A stretch of DNA of 11,087 nt from positions 1-11,087 of the forward strand of contig JBALVT010000149.1 in the NCBI GenBank assembly GCA_036961345.1, in the 5' to 3' direction. The notes beneath the pieces are model-generated. The model saw only the letters and a program-made list of their open reading frames with translations, did no database searches and was not told the origin of the DNA. Each line of letters starts with the position of its first letter. The stretch's first letter is position 1. Made by a program: the position numbers and the translations under genes. Source of the DNA: JBALVT01 sp036961345 (lineage in GTDB: Bacteria; Pseudomonadota; Gammaproteobacteria; Pseudomonadales; Halieaceae). Of this stretch, positions 7,226 through 11,087 are shown piece after piece.

Positions 7226-8347
7226 ATGCCAATTAGCCACATGGACGAATCCCTGGCTCACCAGACACCTGAAACCTTCGATCAGGTGGCTACCAGTGAT
7301 CGCAATTTTTATGATCGCTACTATTTTAATCTGCATCCAATGTCGGGCGATTTATTTGTCGTTTTTGGTATGGGCCAGTATCCCAACCTGGGGACTACCG
7401 ACGCCTTTGTATGCATCGTCTACAAGGGGAAACAGCACGTTTTGCGCTGTTCTCGTGAACTTGGGATAGATCGTTCGGACACGACAGTAGGGCCGTTTTC
7501 AGTGCAGATTGTGGAGAGCCTGAAAAGCCTTCGCATAAGCTGTGAAGAGAATGAGCACGGAATCAGTTTTGATCTGACCTTTGATGGCACAGCGCCCGCC
7601 GTGGAAGAACCCCGAACCGTGGTACGCAAAGGGCCCCGAATTACCATGGATACCTCGCGCTACACTCAGATGGGCCGCTGGCAGGGCGCTATATCCCTCA
7701 ACGGCGAAACAATCCCTATCCGATATGAAGATCACCTGGGAGTACGCGACCATTCCTGGGGGATTCGTCCCGTTGGCGAGTCAGAGCCCATGGGAATACG
7801 CATCAACGAATATATGGAAAATTTCGGCTTTTTCCATATGTGGGCGCCATTGCAGTTTGAAGATTTTCAAATCAAGGTATTCATTGAAGAAAATGCCGAT
7901 GGCAGCATCCTGGTCGAAGAATGCGTCAAAATCGACAGCTATGAGAAAGGCGGGGCCGTACATCAGATGGGCAGGCCAAAACACTGTATCAAGTACAAAA
8001 GCGGTACGCGGGAACTCGAAAGCGCCGAGCTTGTCTTCGAAGATGAAAAAGGCGAAACGCTTACCGTTACAGCCAGTGCGGTAAGCTGTGCGTACCTCGC
8101 CGCTGGCACGGGGTATTTCCCCAATCCGGAATGGGTGCATGGCCAGCACCATGGGCCCTTTAAGCTTGAATTAGTCGAGTACGACGTCAGTAGCCACGAG
8201 GCGCGGAAATCTTTGGGGCCACTTTATGAAACGATTGTGCATTATCAGTTGAGCACGGGGGAGAGTACCTACGGCATGTTCGAGAACATGAGTATGGGCC
8301 ACCATGAACCCTATGGCTTTGACTCATTCGAGGCCGTCGCTGACTGA
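7226..8347 (+). CDS. Lipocalin-like protein with RDHSWG motif (DUF7064/CrtC-AttH-like), function unknown
   Basis: The protein has 373 aa, starting at ATG 7226 with GAGGAAAG 4-7 bp upstream. There is no signal peptide or membrane segment, so it is probably cytoplasmic. The sequence is mostly alternating beta-strand-like segments and is rich in charged residues. The strongest landmark is HLGVRDHSWGIR, with R174, D175, H176, S177, W178 and G179. A G.RDHSWG motif is typical of DUF7064/DUF7065 proteins and of related lipocalin folds (CrtC hydroxyneurosporene synthase, AttH). Those folds bind hydrophobic molecules such as terpenoids, but no reaction can be assigned here. The C-terminal part contains GYFPNPEWVHGQHHG and MSMGHHEPYGFDSFE, where the His residues could be functional. 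The gene is divergent from the dikinase (136 bp apart) and convergent with tetR (23 bp gap), suggesting a shared physiological role. The family call is from motif memory and is moderately sure. Confidence 0.75.
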   Translation: MPISHMDESLAHQTPETFDQVATSDRNFYDRYYFNLHPMSGDLFVVFGMGQYPNLGTTDAFVCIVYKGKQHVLRCSRELGIDRSDTTVGPFSVQIVESLKSLRISCEENEHGISFDLTFDGTAPAVEEPRTVVRKGPRITMDTSRYTQMGRWQGAISLNGETIPIRYEDHLGVRDHSWGIRPVGESEPMGIRINEYMENFGFFHMWAPLQFEDFQIKVFIEENADGSILVEECVKIDSYEKGGAVHQMGRPKHCIKYKSGTRELESAELVFEDEKGETLTVTASAVSCAYLAAGTGYFPNPEWVHGQHHGPFKLELVEYDVSSHEARKSLGPLYETIVHYQLSTGESTYGMFENMSMGHHEPYGFDSFEAVAD

Positions 8348-8370
8348 GGGCGTATTATTGCCTCGAGACG

Positions 8371-8976
8371 CTATTCGTCTGTTTTACTGATGCCAGCGAT
8401 AAATGTCAGAACACCGGTGTCGACCTGGCGGCGCAAATCAATGTGTCGCTCAAAGAGCTGCGGGGTGTCCACTTTAAGTGTTGCCAGGCCATGTATGCCC
8501 GCCCACGCAGCGTTTGCCAGGTAGGCGATATCCTGTTCTCGGAAGATGCCTCTTTCAATACCATGGCGGAGAATTTCCTGCACCAGACCAAAGGTCTCCC
8601 GAATGGCTTCACGCAATTCAGGATATTTCTCAGTCGGTTGCAAAATGGGGCCGAACATTAATTTAAACAGATCGGGATGATTGGCCGCGTAATCGACATA
8701 AGCGTGAGCAAATGCGATAAGACGTTCCCGGGGGCAGTCCCCGGTGGCATCGCCTGCCGCCCGCAACGCCTGCAGGAGATCTTTATAACCCCGGGTCGCC
8801 AGTGCAGCGAGTAGCTCATTTTTGTCGGCAAAGTGTCGATAAGGTGCGGTTTGCGATACGCCCACGTTCCGAGCCAGAGCTCTGAGACTTAAAGCGTCTA
8901 CACCGACTTTATGTAACTGCTGGAGCGCGGTGTCCAGCAGTTCTGCCCTTAGGTTGCCGTGGTGGTAGTTCTTCAC
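8371..8976 (-). CDS. TetR/AcrR-family transcriptional regulator with WHG-type C-terminal domain
   Basis: The protein has 201 aa, normal for the family. It is a DNA-binding dimer that usually represses nearby genes until a small ligand binds. The N-terminal YHHGNLRAELLDTAL leads into the helix-turn-helix at about residues 29-48 (LSLRALARNVGVSQTAPYRHF), followed by the usual DKNELLAAL. The ligand domain has the W-x3-HG signature at W158/H162/G163 (AWAGIHGLATL), as in the TetR_C 'WHG' subfamily. The start is GTG at 8976-8974, overlapping the mdh stop by 4 bp (GTGA). No Shine-Dalgarno is visible, which suits translational coupling. The conserved YHHGNL only three residues in supports this start. 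Its target is unknown; the divergent region at 7090-7225 or its own operon are candidates. Confidence 0.9.
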   Translation of the reverse strand: MKNYHHGNLRAELLDTALQQLHKVGVDALSLRALARNVGVSQTAPYRHFADKNELLAALATRGYKDLLQALRAAGDATGDCPRERLIAFAHAYVDYAANHPDLFKLMFGPILQPTEKYPELREAIRETFGLVQEILRHGIERGIFREQDIAYLANAAWAGIHGLATLKVDTPQLFERHIDLRRQVDTGVLTFIAGISKTDE

Positions 8977-9953
8977 GGAAGTAGGTGTTGTACCGCGTCA
9001 CGCTCTTCTGTGAGTTCCTGCTGTGTGGCGGTCATTTTGGCCTGGCTAAATTCACCTACATCTACACCCTGCACAATGCTCCAGTCACCGTTTGCGCAGC
9101 GGCAGGGGAAGGAGTAGATCAAACCTTCTGTGATACCGTAGGAGCCGTCCGAGTAAACACCCATTGAAACCCAGTCATCTCCTTCCGTGCCCAGTGCCCA
9201 GCTACGCATATGATCTATCGCAGCATTCGCAGCGGATGCCGCTGAAGAGGCCCCGCGTGCTTTGATAATAGCAGCGCCGCGTTGCTGTACTGTTGGGATA
9301 AAATCATTTTCATACCATTCCTGGTCTATCAATGTGATCGCCGCAGAACCGTCTACTTTTGCATTGAAAAGATCGGGGTACTGGGTCGCAGAGTGATTAC
9401 CCCAAATAGTCATGTTGCTCACATCATTGACGGTTTTGCCCGTTTTGATGGCTATCTGTGTCATGGCGCGATTGTGATCCAGACGTGTCATGGCAGTGAA
9501 GTTACGCGGATCAATATCCGGTGCATTGCGCTGGGTAATCAGGGAGTTTGTGTTGGCCGGATTGCCAACGACCAATACCTTGATATTGCGGCTGGCGGTG
9601 TCATTGATCGCTTTACCTTGTACCGAGAAGATTGCGGCGTTGGCTTCGAGTAGATCTTTGCGCTCCATGCCCGGGCCACGGGGGCGCGCGCCAACCAGTA
9701 ATGCGTAGTCGGCATCTTTAAACCCTGTGTTGGGGTCATCGGTGCAAACAACACCGGTCAGCAGTGGAAACGCGCAGTCTTCGAGCTCCATTTTAACCCC
9801 TTCCAGGGCTTCCATGGCGGGCGTAATGTCTAACAACTGGAGAATTACAGGCTGGTCTTCACCCAGCATAGCGCCTGAAGCAATACGAAAAAGAAGGGCA
9901 TAGCCAATCTGGCCTGCAGCACCGGTTACAGTTACGCGAACAGCTTGTTTCAT
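8973..9953 (-). CDS. mdh: NAD-dependent malate dehydrogenase
   Basis: This enzyme interconverts malate and oxaloacetate with NAD in the TCA cycle (cytoplasm). It has 326 aa, the usual length of the cytosolic-type bacterial MDH. The start ATG 9953-9951 has AAGGA about 9 bp upstream. The Rossmann motif GAAGQIG is at 11-17, and D42 is the expected NAD-ribose acid. The substrate loop GARPRGPGMERKDLL contains R92 and R98. R92 occupies the position that sets malate over lactate specificity. NPANTNSLI gives N131, LDHNRA gives D159 and R162, and WGNHSATQYPD gives the catalytic H187. All expected residues are present. It is the first gene of an apparent mdh-tetR operon, with the two genes overlapping by 4 bp. 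It is divergent from ttcA. Confidence 0.96.
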   Translation of the reverse strand: MKQAVRVTVTGAAGQIGYALLFRIASGAMLGEDQPVILQLLDITPAMEALEGVKMELEDCAFPLLTGVVCTDDPNTGFKDADYALLVGARPRGPGMERKDLLEANAAIFSVQGKAINDTASRNIKVLVVGNPANTNSLITQRNAPDIDPRNFTAMTRLDHNRAMTQIAIKTGKTVNDVSNMTIWGNHSATQYPDLFNAKVDGSAAITLIDQEWYENDFIPTVQQRGAAIIKARGASSAASAANAAIDHMRSWALGTEGDDWVSMGVYSDGSYGITEGLIYSFPCRCANGDWSIVQGVDVGEFSQAKMTATQQELTEERDAVQHLLP

Positions 9954-10215
9954 CAGGTCGATTCCTTATCATGGGATACGGTAGGTATTTTGCGGCGACA
10001 TTGTCGTGGGAAATCGCTGAAAACACAAGGGATCGGGCAGCTTGCGCCGACTTTTTTCTTCCCTTCTTTAGTAAGGTGGCGCTTTGACAGGGCCTGGCTA
10101 TGAGGCGCTTTTGAACACCGGTATTGAGCAGCTGCGCCTCAGTGCAGGTGCGGGCTATAGACGCGGTTACTACCGGCGACGTAAAATGCATGCCAAATCA
10201 AGGACTAAGCCTGAC
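9954..10215. other. Divergent mdh-ttcA intergenic region
   Basis: The 262 bp between the mdh and ttcA starts must hold promoters for both. A T-rich tract lies at 10051-10070. TTGACA at 10084-10089 is a perfect -35 hexamer on the plus strand, but no acceptable -10 lies 16-18 bp after it. The ttcA frame stays open back to TTG 10084. That extension is Arg/Gly-rich, lacks family similarity that I can see, and is probably non-coding. I see no RNA gene here. Confidence 0.4.
10000..10028 (-). promoter_or_regulatory. Tentative mdh promoter
   Basis: On the minus strand TTGTGT (3/6 to -35) is followed after 17 bp by GACAAT (4/6 to -10), about 47 bp before the mdh ATG. The spacing is ideal but both boxes are weak. 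Confidence 0.2.
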
Positions 10216-11064
10216 ATGCCTGTGCAAACTCTATCTCGAAAGGACAAACTGGAATACAACAAGTTGCACAAGCGTCTGCGGCGCAATGTGGGTAATGCCA
10301 TCGTCGATTACAATATGATCGAAGAAGGTGACCGGGTAATGGTGTGTGTCTCCGGAGGCAAAGACTCCTATGGTATGTTGGACATTTTGCAAAACCTGCG
10401 CGATAGCGCACCGATAAAGTTCGAGTTAATAGCGGTTAATCTCGATCAGAAGCAACCGGGGTTTCCCGAGGAAATATTACCGGAATATTTGTCCAAGCTT
10501 GATATTCCCTATTATATTCTCGAAAAAGATACCTACAGTATTGTCCGTGAAGTCATACCCGATGGAAAAACCACCTGTGGTCTGTGTTCGCGCCTCAGGC
10601 GCGGAAGTTTGTATGGCTTTGCTCAGGAGATTGGCGCCAGCAAGATAGCCCTGGGGCATCATCGTGACGATATTGTGGAAACCCTGTTTCTCAATATGTT
10701 TTTCAATGGCAAGCTAAAAGCCATGCCGCCCAAACTATTGAGTGATGATAAAAAGAACGTGGTTATCAGGCCCATGGCCTACTGCAAGGAAACCGACTTG
10801 CAGACCTACTCAAACTATCATCAGTTTCCGATTATTCCCTGCAACCTGTGTGGCTCACAGGAAAACCTGCAGCGGGTGCAGGTGAAGAAGATGTTGGCCG
10901 AATGGGAGAGAGCTTATCCTGGACGGACAGAATCGATCTTCCGCAGTATTCGCAATATTGCACCTTCTCAGCTTGCCGATGTAGACCTGTTTGATTTTGG
11001 TTCACTGCGTGTGGATGTCGATACCGATATTCATCTGCCCGGGATTCAGGCAGTAAACCTTTAA
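10216..11064 (+). CDS. ttcA: tRNA 2-thiocytidine(32) synthetase TtcA
   Basis: TtcA makes 2-thiocytidine at position 32 of certain tRNAs, using ATP to adenylate the base and an iron-sulfur cluster to deliver sulfur. I chose ATG 10216 (282 aa), with AAGGA at 10200-10204 and a longish 11-nt spacing. Starting there, NKLHKRLRRNVGNAI and the PP-loop SGGKDS (46-51) fall within a residue or so of the E. coli positions. ATG 10186 (292 aa) is an alternative, and the frame is open to TTG 10084. The cluster cysteines are present in the two CxxC motifs: C121/C124 (CGLC) and C209/C212 (CNLC). GHHRDDIVETLFLNMF, MPPKLLSDD and PGRTESIFRSI are further family motifs. The C-terminus is shorter than in E. coli (311 aa), ending soon after NLFDF-like VDLFDFGSL. 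It is divergent from mdh; its operon partners lie beyond the window. Confidence 0.95.
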   Translation: MPVQTLSRKDKLEYNKLHKRLRRNVGNAIVDYNMIEEGDRVMVCVSGGKDSYGMLDILQNLRDSAPIKFELIAVNLDQKQPGFPEEILPEYLSKLDIPYYILEKDTYSIVREVIPDGKTTCGLCSRLRRGSLYGFAQEIGASKIALGHHRDDIVETLFLNMFFNGKLKAMPPKLLSDDKKNVVIRPMAYCKETDLQTYSNYHQFPIIPCNLCGSQENLQRVQVKKMLAEWERAYPGRTESIFRSIRNIAPSQLADVDLFDFGSLRVDVDTDIHLPGIQAVNL

Positions 11065-11087
11065 CATATGCCTCATGCGACTCCCAT

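Noticed and set aside
8346..8364. Bidirectional terminator in the 23-bp gap between the lipocalin-like and tetR genes
   Set aside because: GAGGGC/GCCTC forms only a 5-bp stem with a bulge, and neither strand has a T tract after it.
10084..10112. Sigma-70 promoter starting with perfect TTGACA
   Set aside because: No -10-like hexamer lies 16-18 bp downstream.

Overview
The window looks like chromosomal DNA from a gammaproteobacterium, possibly a marine one. This is inferred from moderate GC content, a YbbP-type permease, a TtcA close to the E. coli protein, a two-domain-type NAD malate dehydrogenase, and a single-chain class II ribonucleotide reductase resembling the Pseudomonas NrdJa/NrdJb pair. 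I see no insertion sequence, prophage, CRISPR array, rRNA or tRNA. All main reading frames are intact; only the first gene is cut, by the window edge.

Layout. Bases 1-1587 hold the C-terminal two-thirds of a YbbP/FtsX-like ABC permease (+). A 219-bp control region follows (1588-1806), carrying a near-perfect FNR/ANR-type box, a good NrdR-box core and a hairpin. Then comes nrdJ (+, 1807-4686), a B12-dependent ribonucleotide reductase with a duplicated C-terminal module and a Cys-rich tail. Its TAA directly abuts the stop codon of a convergent gene (-, 4687-7089). That gene encodes an 800-residue PEP-synthase-like dikinase with its phospho-histidine domain at the C-terminus, the architecture of rifampin phosphotransferase and not of true PpsA. 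A 136-bp divergent promoter region with competing inverted repeats separates it from a 373-residue lipocalin-like protein (+, 7226-8347) with an RDHSWG motif. Convergent to that is a TetR regulator (-, 8371-8976), whose GTG start overlaps the stop of the upstream malate dehydrogenase gene (-, 8973-9953) as GTGA. Divergent from mdh is ttcA (+, 10216-11064), the tRNA C32 thiolase.

How they fit together. nrdJ, mdh and ttcA are housekeeping functions: dNTP supply without oxygen, the TCA cycle and tRNA modification. The boxes before nrdJ suggest control by oxygen (FNR/ANR) and nucleotide state (NrdR). The least understood part is 4687-8976: an orphan ATP-dependent phosphotransferase, a divergently transcribed lipocalin-like protein and a TetR regulator. 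This could be a small regulated module acting on a hydrophobic or xenobiotic-like small molecule, but the substrate is unknown and the functional link is inferred from gene order only.
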